The notes beneath the pieces were generated by a model. It saw only the letters and a program-made list of their open reading frames with translations, did no database searches and was not told where the DNA came from. Below are positions 7,956 through 17,287 of a stretch of DNA of 57,099 nt, in pieces. Numbering within the stretch: the first letter of the stretch is position 1; the number at the start of each line of letters is the position of its first letter. Source of the DNA: Halomonas sp. (GTDB lineage: Bacteria; Pseudomonadota; Gammaproteobacteria; Pseudomonadales; Halomonadaceae); contig NZ_JAFWFN010000024.1 of assembly GCF_017515565.1 (NCBI RefSeq), positions 1 through 57,099 on the forward strand, in the 5' to 3' direction. The translations under genes were made by a program, and so were the position numbers.

Positions 7956-8014
7956 GGGTCGTTTGAACACTTTGCCTAACCTCACTACCTTCGCGAAAGT
8001 GAAAGGAGTATTTT

Positions 8015-8113
8015 ATGAGGTACTTAGAAGCTAGTCGTATTCTCTTCGATATTTTATCGACGTTAATCGAGCTAGCGTTGCTGTTTTGGCCTTACTGGTC
8101 TAGCCTTCAGTAA
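8015..8113 (+). CDS. Small hydrophobic peptide, 32 aa (toxin-like candidate)
   Basis: ATG 8015 to TAA 8111-8113 encodes 32 residues starting MRYLEASRILFDILSTLIEL and ending LLFWPYWSSLQ. It would form one hydrophobic or amphipathic helix with a Trp/Tyr-rich C terminus. A near-perfect ribosome site (AAAGGAG, 8002-8008) lies 6 nt upstream, and a strong terminator follows 7 nt after the stop, so this is a complete tiny transcription unit. The leader has paired segments (7893-7904 with 7972-7983). Together with the antisense RNA the layout resembles TisB/IstR-type type I toxin-antitoxin loci; a leader peptide is the main alternative. It matches no family I know. Confidence 0.5.
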   Translation: MRYLEASRILFDILSTLIELALLFWPYWSSLQ

Positions 8114-8120
8114 GTATCCA

Positions 8121-8141
8121 GCCCGCCTCGGCGGGCTTTTT
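8121..8141 (+). terminator. Rho-independent terminator of the 32-aa ORF
   Basis: GCCCGCC-TC-GGCGGGC followed by TTTTTCTT, starting 7 nt after the small ORF's stop codon. Its strength and position argue that the small ORF is really transcribed as a separate unit. The stretch from here to dusA (8142-8465) holds no other gene I can support. Confidence 0.9.
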
Positions 8142-8374
8142 CTTGCCTGCTTTTTACAGCTTTAAGCCCCACCGCACATCGCCCCCGCTACGTTTGGTAA
8201 TTTTTCACGAGAGTGACCAGAAAGCGCTGCACCCGCGCCGCCACTCATATGCAGCATACATGCCTCTCAATACACCCCGATTACCTCAGGGATTTGCTTG
8301 CCGCTGTCACTCAAAAGACTATTTAATCCTCAAGCGGCTTCTGTGGCTTAGCGTGCCTTATCCATACACTTGCT

Positions 8375-8404
8375 TTGTACTAAAACCCGCTTTTTGCGTA
8401 CAAT
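8375..8404 (+). promoter_or_regulatory. Candidate dusA promoter
   Basis: TTGTAC (8375-8380) and TACAAT (8399-8404) with an 18-bp spacer, about 60 nt before the dusA start. Confidence 0.4.
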
Positions 8405-8465
8405 CGCTCGCTAATGACTCTCCCCGTCGCTAAGCAACCACGACAGGCTTATACAGCATCAAAAG

Positions 8466-9512
8466 ATGCAAGTGATTGATATGAAAAAAGAAAGCCCTGC
8501 CAACGCCGCCCGCCTGTTTTCTGTGGCCCCCATGATGGATTGGACGACCCGCGATTACAGAGCATTCGCACGCACGTTAACCAAGCGGGCGCTGTTGTAT
8601 ACCGAGATGGTGACAACCGGTGCGATTTTGCACGGAAAGCCCCGTGAGCGCTTTTTGGGCTTTAGCGAGGTTGAGCACCCCATTGCGTTGCAGCTGGGCG
8701 GTAGCGATGCGGGTGAGCTTGCGGAGTGCGCGGCAATTGCCGAGGCATGGGGCTATGATGAAGTAAACCTGAACGTGGGCTGCCCAAGCGACCGCGTGCA
8801 GAACAACATGATTGGCGCTTGTTTGATGGGCCACCCTGAAAAAGTGGCGGCGGCGGTACGTTCCATGCAGGCGGCGGTGTCGATTCCAGTCACGGTAAAA
8901 TGCCGTATTGGTATTGATGATCAGGATGAAGATGCGGACTTGGCGCGCTTTATCAATATCGTCGCGGATGCGGGCTGTGAGGTGTTTACCGTTCACGCGC
9001 GTAAGGCGTGGCTGCAGGGTTTGTCGCCTAAGCAGAACCGTGATGTGCCGCCGCTGAACTACCCCCGCGTTCATCGTCTGAAGCAGCACCACCCTGAACT
9101 ACATATTGGCATTAACGGCGGTATAAAAACCCTCGACGAGTGCCAGGCGCAGCTCATGCACGTGGATAGCGTGATGGTGGGCCGTGAGGCGTACCAAAAC
9201 CCGTGGCTGTTAGCAGGGGTCGATGCGCAGCTGTTTGGCGAACCTGGGCCAGCACAAACACGCCTAGAGGCGGCCATGGCGTTTCGCCCCTATATTCAGC
9301 AGCGGTTAGATGAGGGTGCCAAGCTGAATCACATCACCCGCCACCTGTTGGGGCTGTTTCAAGGCTGCTCGGGCGGCAGGCGCTTTCGGCGTCATTTGTC
9401 AGAACACGCCCACAAAGAGGGCGTGGGTTTGCGTGTTTACGATGAAGCGCTCAGCTTAGTGCGTGAGCCCTCCACCGAGCCGCTAGAAGTAGAACAGCCC
9501 GCCACGTTGTAA
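8466..9512 (+). CDS. dusA: tRNA-dihydrouridine(20/20a) synthase DusA
   Basis: This flavoenzyme reduces uridine in the D loop of tRNAs with NADPH. The TIM-barrel N-terminal domain begins LFSVAPMMDWTTRDYRAF (FMN-binding start), carries the catalytic cysteine in NLNVGCPSDRVQ (C106) and the FMN-binding GINGGIKT and VMVGREAYQNPWL typical of DusA. Length (348 residues) is slightly above the usual 330-345; ATG 8481 is a possible start five codons in, and neither has a strong ribosome site. dusA 5' ends are known integration targets for a family of prophage integrases, which fits the accessory pocket just upstream, though no integrase is present. Confidence 0.95.
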   Translation: MQVIDMKKESPANAARLFSVAPMMDWTTRDYRAFARTLTKRALLYTEMVTTGAILHGKPRERFLGFSEVEHPIALQLGGSDAGELAECAAIAEAWGYDEVNLNVGCPSDRVQNNMIGACLMGHPEKVAAAVRSMQAAVSIPVTVKCRIGIDDQDEDADLARFINIVADAGCEVFTVHARKAWLQGLSPKQNRDVPPLNYPRVHRLKQHHPELHIGINGGIKTLDECQAQLMHVDSVMVGREAYQNPWLLAGVDAQLFGEPGPAQTRLEAAMAFRPYIQQRLDEGAKLNHITRHLLGLFQGCSGGRRFRRHLSEHAHKEGVGLRVYDEALSLVREPSTEPLEVEQPATL

Positions 9513-9528
9513 CGTAGCGGGCTGTTCT
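9491..9528. terminator. Long hairpin over the dusA stop codon, shared with catalase gene
   Basis: AGAACAGCCCGC (9491-9502) pairs with GCGGGCTGTTCT (9517-9528), and the inner ACGTT-GT-AACGT extends the stem to about 17 bp. The dusA stop codon lies inside the hairpin. dusA and katA converge here, so it could act as a bidirectional terminator, although neither side has a long U-tract. Confidence 0.6.
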
Positions 9529-9560
9529 GAGCGGGGTAAAATCGTTAATCGCTTGTCGGC

Positions 9561-11009
9561 TTAGCTACCCCGCACGCCTTTCTCAATGCGCTCACCGACC
9601 TCTTGATCAATATTGCGCCAGTATTCAAAAGCGCGCTCTAGCACGGGTTCGGTGACGCCGCCAGACAAGTGACCTACCACGTTAGAGACTAACCGATCAC
9701 GCTGCTCGTCATCCATCACTTGGCGAACCAGCGCGTGGGCCTGACTCCAATCATCGTCATTGGGGCGAAGCGTGTAAGCGGAACGTACCAACTGACCATC
9801 GGTAGACCACACGGCATCCTCTGGGAAGCGCTCAGGGTCAGCCTTGGCACCACCTTTACTGTTGGGGGTGTATACCGGGTCGGTGGAGTGCTTAATTCGC
9901 ATCGCGCCACCCTGGCTGTAGCTATGTACCGGGCATTTAGGCGCGTTTACCGGAATATGCTTGTAGTTAACACCCAAGCGAGCACGGTGTGCGTCCGCAT
10001 AGGAAATCACCCGCGCCAGCAGCATTTTATCAGGCGAGAAGCCCGTGCCCGGCACCGAGTTGTTGGGCTCAAACGCGGCTTGCTCAATCTCGCTATGGAA
10101 GTCCGTCGGATTACGATTCAGGGTTAACTTGCCCACTTCTATCAGCGGATAGTCATCGTGGGGCCATATTTTGGTTAAGTCGAAGGGATTGATGCGGTAG
10201 GTCTTGGCATCTTCAAACGGCATGATCTGCATTTGCAGCGTCCAGGTCGGGTAGTCACCCCGCTCGATTGCTTCAAACAGGTCACGGCGATGGTAATCGG
10301 CATCGCTGCCAGCCATTTGGTCGGCCTGCTCCTGGGTCATGCACTTGATACCTTGATCGGTTTTAAAGTGGTATTTCACCCAAAACCGTTCGCCTTCATC
10401 ATTCACCCACATATAGGTGTGGCTGGAGTAGCCATTCATATGCCGCCACGTGGCGGGCACGCCCCGGTCTCCCATTAGCCATGCAACCTGGTGGGCTGAC
10501 TCAGGTGCCAGTGTCCAGAAATCCCACTGCATATCGTGGTCTCGCAACCCGTTGTCTGCGCGGCGTTTTTGCGAGTGAATAAAGTGCTGGAACTTCATGG
10601 GGTCACGGACGAAAAACACGGGGGTATTGTTACCCACCATGTCGAAATTGCCTTCATCGGTGTAAAACTTAATCGAGAAGCCGCGTGGGTCACGCCATGT
10701 ATCTGGGCTTCCGCTCTCCCCGGCCACCGTCGAAAAACGGATCAGTACGTCGGTCTTAGTACCCGGCTGAAGAAATTTTGCTTTGGTGTACTTGCTGACA
10801 TCTTGGGTAACTTCAAAATGGCCGAAGGCGCCGCTACCTTTTGCGTGGGGCTGGCGGTCGGGAATCATCTCTCGGTTAAATGCCGCCATCTGCTCCATGA
10901 GATAGTGGTCATGCATAACAATCGGGCCATCGGCACCCACAGAGAGGGAGTGTTCATCGCTGGAAACCGGGATGCCCGCTTCGTTCGTTGTGTACTTGCT
11001 GCTCGTCAT
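9561..11009 (-). CDS. katA: Monofunctional haem catalase (clade 3)
   Basis: The enzyme splits hydrogen peroxide into water and oxygen. From ATG 11009 it is 482 residues, the small-subunit length. The distal catalytic histidine is in [15 protein letters not shown] (H55), the distal Asn in MVGNNTPVF (N128), and the proximal haem ligand is the tyrosine of [14 protein letters not shown] (Y337). The open frame extends to 11042, but ATG 11009 has a strong GGAGGAAG site 5-6 nt upstream and gives the normal short N terminus. It is a single gene, convergent with dusA. The gene symbol is by family likeness; no OxyR site was identified. The 225 bases upstream to 11234 show no gene. Confidence 0.95.
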   Translation of the reverse strand: MTSSKYTTNEAGIPVSSDEHSLSVGADGPIVMHDHYLMEQMAAFNREMIPDRQPHAKGSGAFGHFEVTQDVSKYTKAKFLQPGTKTDVLIRFSTVAGESGSPDTWRDPRGFSIKFYTDEGNFDMVGNNTPVFFVRDPMKFQHFIHSQKRRADNGLRDHDMQWDFWTLAPESAHQVAWLMGDRGVPATWRHMNGYSSHTYMWVNDEGERFWVKYHFKTDQGIKCMTQEQADQMAGSDADYHRRDLFEAIERGDYPTWTLQMQIMPFEDAKTYRINPFDLTKIWPHDDYPLIEVGKLTLNRNPTDFHSEIEQAAFEPNNSVPGTGFSPDKMLLARVISYADAHRARLGVNYKHIPVNAPKCPVHSYSQGGAMRIKHSTDPVYTPNSKGGAKADPERFPEDAVWSTDGQLVRSAYTLRPNDDDWSQAHALVRQVMDDEQRDRLVSNVVGHLSGGVTEPVLERAFEYWRNIDQEVGERIEKGVRGS

Positions 11010-11234
11010 TACTCTTCCTCCATGTCGCGTTCGACGTGGCAAACTGGCACCACTGGAATACGTAAAACTATTTAAGATACTGTTTTAATCTAGGCTACTA
11101 TTTTGATTTAAGCCGCTGTTTTAAATAAATCTAAAGTAACTACACAACAGGTATAGTCAAAGCGACGGGATAACGCCATCCGTGGCGCCAGCCCCCAGGC
11201 TATGGGCTTAATAGCTTTTATTTCTCATGGCCGC

Positions 11235-12266
11235 TCAATACATGGCATCTGGCGGTGGCGTAAGGCTAGATTGAAAGCTTTCAATGGCGGTTTCTGCTTC
11301 CTCGATCTCATCAAAGCGGGCGATGTGATAAAGCGCTTCGCCTTCGTTGGCCAGTGGCAAACGGCTCATACCGATCACAATTCCATCTGCCATGGAACGC
11401 ACTTCCCCCTCATCATTACCGAAGGGGTCGGCGACCTTACCAAGCACTTCGCCTTTGGCAACCCGCGCGCCTAAACGAATTTTAGGGCGCAATATGCCGT
11501 CGATAGGCGCCCTTGCCCAGCTAGAGCCGTTAGCCAGTTCCGCTGGCGCAGGCGAGCGCTGCCGCTGTGCCCCTGCAAGCATATCCAAGCGTCGCATAAC
11601 GCGTAAAACGCCCCGCACACCTGGCGCAATAGCCCACTCATCAAAGCGCAGCGCCTCACCCGCTTCATAGGTAAGCACCGGAATACCGCGGTTCTGAGCA
11701 TAATGCCGAAGACTTCCCTCCCGCAGTTCCGCATTGAGAATCACCGGCGCACCAAACGCATCAGCCATGCGCTCTGTTTCACTACCCGCACTTAGCTGGG
11801 CACGAATTTGCGGTAAATTTGTGCGGTGTATCGCCCCGGTGTGCAGGTCGATAATGTGCGTGGCGTGATCGACTATCTCCTCACGAAATAGCGCAGCAAT
11901 GCGGCCGCCAAGCGAGCCTTTTTCACTGCCCGGAAAGCAGCGGTTTAAATCGCGCCGGTCAGGCAAGTAGCGGGTTTGTTGTAAAAAACCGAAAACATTA
12001 ACTACCGGTACCGCGATCAGCGTACCCCGCAGGCTATTAATTGCTTTTGAGCGCAGTAAACGGCGTACGATCTCGACACCATTAATTTCATCGCCATGAA
12101 TGCCACCGCATACCAGCATCACCGGCCCCGCCTTGCGGCCATGTACCACTTCAAGCGGAATATGCAGCGGCGTATGGGTATATAAACGCGCGACCGGCAT
12201 ATCGATTTGTAAGCGCTGGCCGGGCTGAATGGTATGTCCTGCTAATTCAATGGGGGCTCGTGCCAT
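11235..12266 (-). CDS. Succinylglutamate desuccinylase/aspartoacylase-family zinc peptidase-like protein
   Basis: The 343-residue protein has the M14-like zinc site of the AstE/AspA family: GGIHGDEINGVE (His and Glu ligands, about residues 54-65), DRRDLNRCFPG (about 103-113) and HIIDLHTGA (third ligand). A C-terminal beta-barrel/biotinyl-like region with DGIVIG follows. Many such proteins sit beside RimK-type glutamate ligases and are annotated as deacylases of unknown substrate; no rimK is present here. Ribosome site AGGAAG lies upstream of the ATG. It is transcribed divergently from acrR, so the acrR operator at 12441-12460 could affect it. Confidence 0.8.
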   Translation of the reverse strand: MARAPIELAGHTIQPGQRLQIDMPVARLYTHTPLHIPLEVVHGRKAGPVMLVCGGIHGDEINGVEIVRRLLRSKAINSLRGTLIAVPVVNVFGFLQQTRYLPDRRDLNRCFPGSEKGSLGGRIAALFREEIVDHATHIIDLHTGAIHRTNLPQIRAQLSAGSETERMADAFGAPVILNAELREGSLRHYAQNRGIPVLTYEAGEALRFDEWAIAPGVRGVLRVMRRLDMLAGAQRQRSPAPAELANGSSWARAPIDGILRPKIRLGARVAKGEVLGKVADPFGNDEGEVRSMADGIVIGMSRLPLANEGEALYHIARFDEIEEAETAIESFQSSLTPPPDAMY

Positions 12267-12440
12267 GCTGTTCTTCCTGTAACGGGCGTAGAGCGGGTAC
12301 TCTACAGAGTAATGACATAGGTTTTAAAACGGTGCTTTAAGAAACCTCTGATTAACACTCGGCTCATACACTCATCTTATACGCTCAATCATTATAAATA
12401 ACGATTTTGCTCACTCATGCTACTGCGCTCACCCACCAAC

Positions 12441-12460
12441 CATACAGTTTTGAATGTAAA
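12441..12460. promoter_or_regulatory. AcrR-type operator upstream of acrR
   Basis: The site reads CATACAGTTTTGAATGTAAA. It matches 16 of 20 positions of the central E. coli acrAB operator as I recall it (TACATAC...GTATGTA type) and 15 of 20 positions of the site in the tolC promoter at 23427-23446. It overlaps a plausible -35 (TTGAAT, 12450-12455) for acrR, which suggests autorepression. Confidence 0.65.
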
Positions 12461-12517
12461 ATCACCCGTTTTCAGATAAAATGCGCGAGTCCGCATTGAT
12501 AGTGAGGTTACGTTTTC

Positions 12518-13129
12518 ATGGCCAGAAAGACCAAAGCAGAAGCCGCAGCTACTCGCGAAGCGCTGCTGGATGCTGCTGAAGAAGTGTTTTTCGCGAAAGG
12601 CGTAGCTCGCACATCACTAGAGCAAATTGCCCGTCATGCTGGCCTTACCCGTGGAGCAGTCTACTGGCATTTCAAAGATAAGGCGGACCTCTTTAAGGCG
12701 TTGGTTGAGCGTGTCCGCATGCCCTTTCAGTCATTGATGGAAGAAGTGGATATATCCGACGCTGATATTTCGCCGTTAGAATCAATCCGCCGAGCCTGCC
12801 ACACCGGTATGGCTAGGCTTGAACAGCCTTCTTATCAAAGAATATTGTCTATCTTGATGCATCGCTGCGAATTCTTCAGTGACATCAATCCTCTAGAAAT
12901 GCAGGATAAAATTGCAAAGGAGTGTTTTGATGAGATGCTAGCGGTATTTAAGCTTGCACAACATCAGCAACTACTGCGTGATGGACTTAGCCCAGAGGTT
13001 GCTACACGGATGATGCAATCTATGTTGGGCGGCCTATTCCACGACTGGCTTCGCAATCCCAGCGTTTATTCCATTGATGAGCGAAGCGGCAAAATGATTG
13101 ATGCATTCATTAGCCTGGTGAAACGTTAG
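12518..13129 (+). CDS. acrR: TetR-family efflux repressor, AcrR type
   Basis: The 203-residue protein has the TetR helix-turn-helix at residues 10-56 (ALLDAAEEVFFAKGVARTS, then LTRGAVYWHFKDKADLF), and the GAVYWHFK wording typical of the AcrR/TtgR/MtrR branch that represses RND pumps. The C-terminal helical domain with LSILMHRCEFF and LLRDGLSPEVA fits the AcrR ligand and dimer domain. It is not beside its probable target, the tolC-acrA-acrB operon about 4-11 kb downstream, but a matching operator is found in both promoters. Ligand binding in the C-terminal domain would release the pump genes. The symbol is by likeness and operator match. Confidence 0.85.
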   Translation: MARKTKAEAAATREALLDAAEEVFFAKGVARTSLEQIARHAGLTRGAVYWHFKDKADLFKALVERVRMPFQSLMEEVDISDADISPLESIRRACHTGMARLEQPSYQRILSILMHRCEFFSDINPLEMQDKIAKECFDEMLAVFKLAQHQQLLRDGLSPEVATRMMQSMLGGLFHDWLRNPSVYSIDERSGKMIDAFISLVKR

Positions 13130-13196
13130 TACGATGCTTTTGCTGCAATGCAGCACTACTCCTATACTGGTGAGACCCTCAGCTTAGGAGTGCTTT

Positions 13197-14123
13197 ATGG
13201 ATGCACTGGAATTTATACGCGTTCGAGAACTCGATGTCGCCGTACGCATTTGGAACCCCAATGCCCCGCGCACGTTAATTGCTTGGCATGGCCTTGCCCG
13301 CCACGGCGGTGACTTTTCCGCACTCGCCCAGCAACTAGGAGAAGAATGGCGCATCATCGCACCGGACACGCCCGGTCGCGGACTTTCCAGTTGGTCGCTG
13401 TTCCCCGCCCATGACTATCTCTATAGCCACTATATAACCGTTGCCCTTGGCGTTTTAGACCACTTTGAATTGCAGCAGGTAGACTGGCTAGGCACCTCTA
13501 TGGGCGGGCTATTAGGCATGCTAATGGCTGCCGACCCACAGCACAGTAAGCGCATAAAGCGGCTAATCCTAAACGACGTGGGTCCTGAGCTTAACCCGCA
13601 GGGTTTGATTGCGCTCTCTAGCTATTTTGGCGTTGCCCACCGCTTCAATAATTTTGCCGACTTACAAGCAGAGTTAAAGCAGCACTATGCAAGCTTTGGG
13701 CTTACCCATGAATGGGAGTGGCGCGAGCTAGCGCTCAACAGTGCACGGCGCTTACCCGACGGCAGTTGGACCTACCACTTTGACCCGCGCATCGGGGAAC
13801 AATTTGTCCACGACACCCCTCGGGATATGTGGAAGGAGTGGGCAAATATTCGCTGCCCGGTGATGGTCATTCGCGGCGCCGAATCTACCTTATTAGATGC
13901 CGAAACGCTGCCACGTATGGCTAAGGCACAGCCATCGCTGCAAACGCTAACCGTGGCTAACTGCGGCCACGCCCCCATGCTTAACCAGCCGGAACAGGCC
14001 GCCCCCATACGTCAGTTTCTCGACACCGCTATCCCTACTTACCGCGCCCCCGTAGGGGCAGCCACTGCTAAGCCATTAATCCATTGGCTCAGCAAACAGT
14101 GGCGGCGGTTATTTAACCGCTAG
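13197..14123 (+). CDS. Alpha/beta-hydrolase-fold protein
   Basis: The 308-residue protein has the oxyanion motif IAWHGLARHGGDF (about 28-40), the nucleophile elbow GTSMGG (S101) and a late histidine in NCGHAPML. These are the catalytic triad regions of alpha/beta hydrolases of the esterase/haloperoxidase-like group. There is no signal peptide, so it is cytoplasmic. The last 30 residues are basic and Trp-rich, beyond the usual fold end. Ribosome site TTAGGAG lies before the ATG. It is 67 nt downstream of acrR on the same strand and may be cotranscribed. The substrate cannot be told. Confidence 0.85.
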   Translation: MDALEFIRVRELDVAVRIWNPNAPRTLIAWHGLARHGGDFSALAQQLGEEWRIIAPDTPGRGLSSWSLFPAHDYLYSHYITVALGVLDHFELQQVDWLGTSMGGLLGMLMAADPQHSKRIKRLILNDVGPELNPQGLIALSSYFGVAHRFNNFADLQAELKQHYASFGLTHEWEWRELALNSARRLPDGSWTYHFDPRIGEQFVHDTPRDMWKEWANIRCPVMVIRGAESTLLDAETLPRMAKAQPSLQTLTVANCGHAPMLNQPEQAAPIRQFLDTAIPTYRAPVGAATAKPLIHWLSKQWRRLFNR

Positions 14124-14133
14124 GTAGTGGTGG

Positions 14134-14814
14134 CTAGGCTGAATAACCGTTCGACTGCTGTTGCTGTTTATGGTGCAGCCGCAGCTTGCTTAACCAAACT
14201 CGCGTCTCTAAATACTGCTGTTCCACCACGCTGCGATACGCGCCCTCTTCGGCCAGGTATTTCACCAGTACCCGGCGTTCACCCAGACGGGGAGTATCCC
14301 CAGCTTTGCAGTGCAGCTTGATAAAACTATTCGGCTCATCATCGAGTAGTGAGGTAGCGTACCCATCATGCTGAGGCTCTGTCACAACAACGGTAGCCCC
14401 CAGTAAGCAGCGCCGCTTGAATGGTTGGTAGCGATGTAGCCCGCGTTGAAGGACATGGCATATGGCCGCCGCAATGGGCGAAGCAGCGGCTAGTGACCCC
14501 CATAGCACAAGCACACCTACAGGCACTCTTAACATACCCAGCGGTAGCCAACGCAACACCAATAACTCAACAGCCAGTGAGATAGCCCCCGCCAAGAGCA
14601 CAAGAATGCTTAACGCAAGCGTGGCGGGAACACCGGCAAAGCCCAGTGAAACAAGCGTACTGGCCGTATGGTCGTCGCGTAGGCTATCGCGTTCGAATAG
14701 CTCAAGAGGCGCTATCCTGACTAGCACCAGTAGCCAATACAGCACTATTAAGGCCAGTAGGAACGTGAAAACAACGGTCGGAAATTGCACAGCGGCAGAG
14801 ATCAATGTTTGCAT
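14134..14814 (-). CDS. Inner-membrane protein resembling the YqiJ/OB-fold (DUF1449) family
   Basis: From ATG 14814, which has a perfect GGAGGAGG site, the protein is 226 residues. It has three to four membrane segments in the first 130 residues and a soluble beta-rich C-terminal domain (about 145-205) with GATVVVTEP and ERRVLVKYL strands, the layout of YqiJ/NfeD-like OB-fold proteins. Those usually pair with a flotillin-like YqiK, which is absent here. The open frame continues upstream to 14913 without a better ribosome site. Family placement is tentative, by architecture and recall. The last residues are Gln-rich. Confidence 0.5.
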   Translation of the reverse strand: MQTLISAAVQFPTVVFTFLLALIVLYWLLVLVRIAPLELFERDSLRDDHTASTLVSLGFAGVPATLALSILVLLAGAISLAVELLVLRWLPLGMLRVPVGVLVLWGSLAAASPIAAAICHVLQRGLHRYQPFKRRCLLGATVVVTEPQHDGYATSLLDDEPNSFIKLHCKAGDTPRLGERRVLVKYLAEEGAYRSVVEQQYLETRVWLSKLRLHHKQQQQSNGYSA

Positions 14815-15060
14815 GGCGTGTCCTCCTCCAGACCAACAGCCTGGTGATGTTTTCGCTTGGGTTTTCTTTATTAGTACAAGCTGAAAACAGTGATCTCTCT
14901 TAGCGTAGTCCACATTACGCTTTTATGTGTTTGGCTAATTTGACGCCCATCACTTATCCATCTAAAGCTCAGCCCTGGGCTTTTTACGAAAACTGCCTCA
15001 ACTCACTGCACGAAAACAGCAAGCTGAGGCAATTAAGTAGCTAGGGAAATTTAGCTGTAA

Positions 15061-17079
15061 TCAGCGCCGTCCTCGCAGTTTATCCCTTAGTTCTTGAAAC
15101 CGACCTTTGACGTCGTCAAGGGTATGGTTTTCGCCCATTAAGCTACGAATAGCCTGAAGCTGATGTTCAAATAGCCCGTGATGGTGAAGGTCACTCGGGG
15201 TTTCATCCGCGCCAAGCGGCAGGATATTTTCGAAGTAGGTTCCGCCCAGAATACGACGCAAAATACCTTCGCCTATAAAGGCTTCATCGCTGTTCAAGGT
15301 GCGAGTTGCGCGAAGCAGGCGACGTACATCGTATTGGCCAGGGTGGATATCGGGCACCTGTTTTTTTAGCCCAAGTAGGCTGTAGACGCCGACACGAGCA
15401 GTTCTTACCGAGCTTTCCAGGGTAAACACAACGTCGTTATGGGTTTCCACAAACTGCCCCATGCAAGCGAGGTTTGTGCAGCCTTCAGGAACCACTTGTG
15501 GGCGATCTCCCCTGGCCCTTGGCATAAATTGAGCGGTGATATAGGGCATTAACGCGACACGCGTTTTGGTGGCGGCCAGTATGGCATCGAGCTGATCAAT
15601 CAAGCCAAGGTGATAGCACATTTCGGCCAGCACTTCCTTGCCGGTGCACTCAGGCATTGGCTTTTTGACATAATCGCCTGGCTTGTCCATCAACAGTGCG
15701 TATGTCCATAGCACAAGCACATCGTCGGGCTGGTCGGGGAAGTGGGGCTGGCGGTTACAGGTGAAGCTCATCAGCCAGGAAGAGTCGGTAAAAGTGATGA
15801 TCCCCCCCGTGGCCGTGAACCCAGAATAAGGGTCGTTAACCGACAGTTCCTTAAGCTTATCCATCAGAGGTGAAGGTTTGCAGGTAAGCGTTACCGACTC
15901 CCAGGTTGAGCGTGGTACATCCCCACAGAATTTTTCTGGCCTCCCAAAGATTTCAGATTGTTCTGCGAGATTCTTCCAGAGTTGCCAGCCTGACCCCGCG
16001 CCAGCCTGATTTTTATCCTTCAGTTGAGGGATAGTGTCATCATCGCCGTAAGCGGTGTCTTCGGTCATCGAGCCAGTGGTGACAAACACCAGGTCGCGGG
16101 GGCCAATAGTGATGATGCTGTCGCCATCACTGCCGCGGCACCGAAGGGCGTTGACGGTTCTGCTGCCCTCTTGGGTATCCATTTCCAGGTTCTCGACAAT
16201 CGTGTCGTACTTGATCTTCACACCCTGGTCTTTTAACCAGCTCATAAGCGGCCTGACAAAACTGTCGTACTGGTTGTACTTCGGAAACACCAGCGATGTC
16301 ATGTCATTAAGCCCATCCATCAAGTGCAGAAAGCGATGCATGTATAGCTTCATTTCAAGTGCAGAATGCCAGTTCTGGAAGGCAAACATGGTACGCCAGA
16401 AGGTATAGAAATTGGTTTTCAGGAAGCCTTCGCTGAACCACTGCTCTACGCTAACGTCATCCAGGTCCTCCTTGCGGGCCAACAGTAGTTTGACGACTTC
16501 CAACTGCTGGCGTTTGGTGAGATTCATGGTGGAGAAGTCTTGAATCTGGCCCTGTTTATTCATAAGGCGCGCTTTGGACCAGTTTTTGTCAGCGTCATTT
16601 ACGATGCGATACTCATCTAGCACGGTAAATGGCGGCGGCAACTCTAGAGCCGGTATTTCCGAAAAGACGTCCCAGAAGTTCTGGTAAGTCATCTCCATTT
16701 CACGGCCGCCACGCACGATATAACCTTCTTCCGCGTTGCCGGCACCATCCAGCGAGCCACCCTCGATGCTCTGCTCTTCAAGGAAGGTGATATTGCCAGC
16801 AGGCATGTGGCCGTCACGAATTAGGAAGAAAGCAGCAGACAGCCCTGCAATTCCGCCACCGACAATCCAGGCGCGACGCTCTTCAATGCCTTCGGTTGGA
16901 AGCGGTCGATGGTTAGTGTAACTGCCGTGCAGATCTGCGGGCGGTAAAGGCGTATCGATACCGTTGTGTAAATGTCTTGATGAAGCATCTGGCGTCGTAT
17001 CGAAAGGCTGTCTTTCAAGAGCTGCAATATGAGCCTTCAGCTTTGAACCAGACATTTTTGAGGCGTTAGAGTTGCTCAT
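15061..17079 (-). CDS. ohyA: Oleate hydratase (fatty acid double-bond hydratase)
   Basis: This FAD-containing enzyme adds water across the cis-9 double bond of unsaturated fatty acids, giving 10-hydroxy acids. The 672-residue protein has the FAD-binding [20 protein letters not shown] (about 70-89), the lid and catalytic loop [14 protein letters not shown] (about 123-136) and the conserved [16 protein letters not shown], all characteristic of the family, and full length for it. Ribosome site AAAAGGAT lies upstream. It is a single gene. Roles proposed for the family are detoxification of host or environmental unsaturated fatty acids; sitting next to a solvent-type RND pump, a membrane-stress role is reasonable inference. 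Confidence 0.93.
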   Translation of the reverse strand: MSNSNASKMSGSKLKAHIAALERQPFDTTPDASSRHLHNGIDTPLPPADLHGSYTNHRPLPTEGIEERRAWIVGGGIAGLSAAFFLIRDGHMPAGNITFLEEQSIEGGSLDGAGNAEEGYIVRGGREMEMTYQNFWDVFSEIPALELPPPFTVLDEYRIVNDADKNWSKARLMNKQGQIQDFSTMNLTKRQQLEVVKLLLARKEDLDDVSVEQWFSEGFLKTNFYTFWRTMFAFQNWHSALEMKLYMHRFLHLMDGLNDMTSLVFPKYNQYDSFVRPLMSWLKDQGVKIKYDTIVENLEMDTQEGSRTVNALRCRGSDGDSIITIGPRDLVFVTTGSMTEDTAYGDDDTIPQLKDKNQAGAGSGWQLWKNLAEQSEIFGRPEKFCGDVPRSTWESVTLTCKPSPLMDKLKELSVNDPYSGFTATGGIITFTDSSWLMSFTCNRQPHFPDQPDDVLVLWTYALLMDKPGDYVKKPMPECTGKEVLAEMCYHLGLIDQLDAILAATKTRVALMPYITAQFMPRARGDRPQVVPEGCTNLACMGQFVETHNDVVFTLESSVRTARVGVYSLLGLKKQVPDIHPGQYDVRRLLRATRTLNSDEAFIGEGILRRILGGTYFENILPLGADETPSDLHHHGLFEHQLQAIRSLMGENHTLDDVKGRFQELRDKLRGRR

Positions 17080-17230
17080 TTACAGATATCCTTTTAGGTA
17101 GAGGCTATCTATAAAGTGTAGTTTTAAAAACTCAAATTGATTAAAAAAAGATTAACAATTATGGCAAAATGGCCATTAATTTAGAAATATTTGCCATAAA
17201 AATGATACCTGTCAGAAATTAAACGCTTTC

Positions 17231-17268
17231 TAAAAAAAGCGGGCACCATGAAAAACAGGGTGCCCGCT
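17231..17268 (-). terminator. Terminator of the tolC-acrA-acrB operon
   Basis: AGCGGGCACC (17238-17247) and GGTGCCCGCT (17259-17268) form a perfect 10-bp stem; on the minus strand it is followed by a run of seven T. It lies 20 nt after the acrB stop. Confidence 0.92.
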
Positions 17269-17287
17269 ATCCAGTTGCTAAACAGCG

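Noticed and set aside
10536-11075. 179-codon plus-strand open frame
   Set aside because: It is antisense to the catalase gene, whose active-site residues are all present in the other strand.
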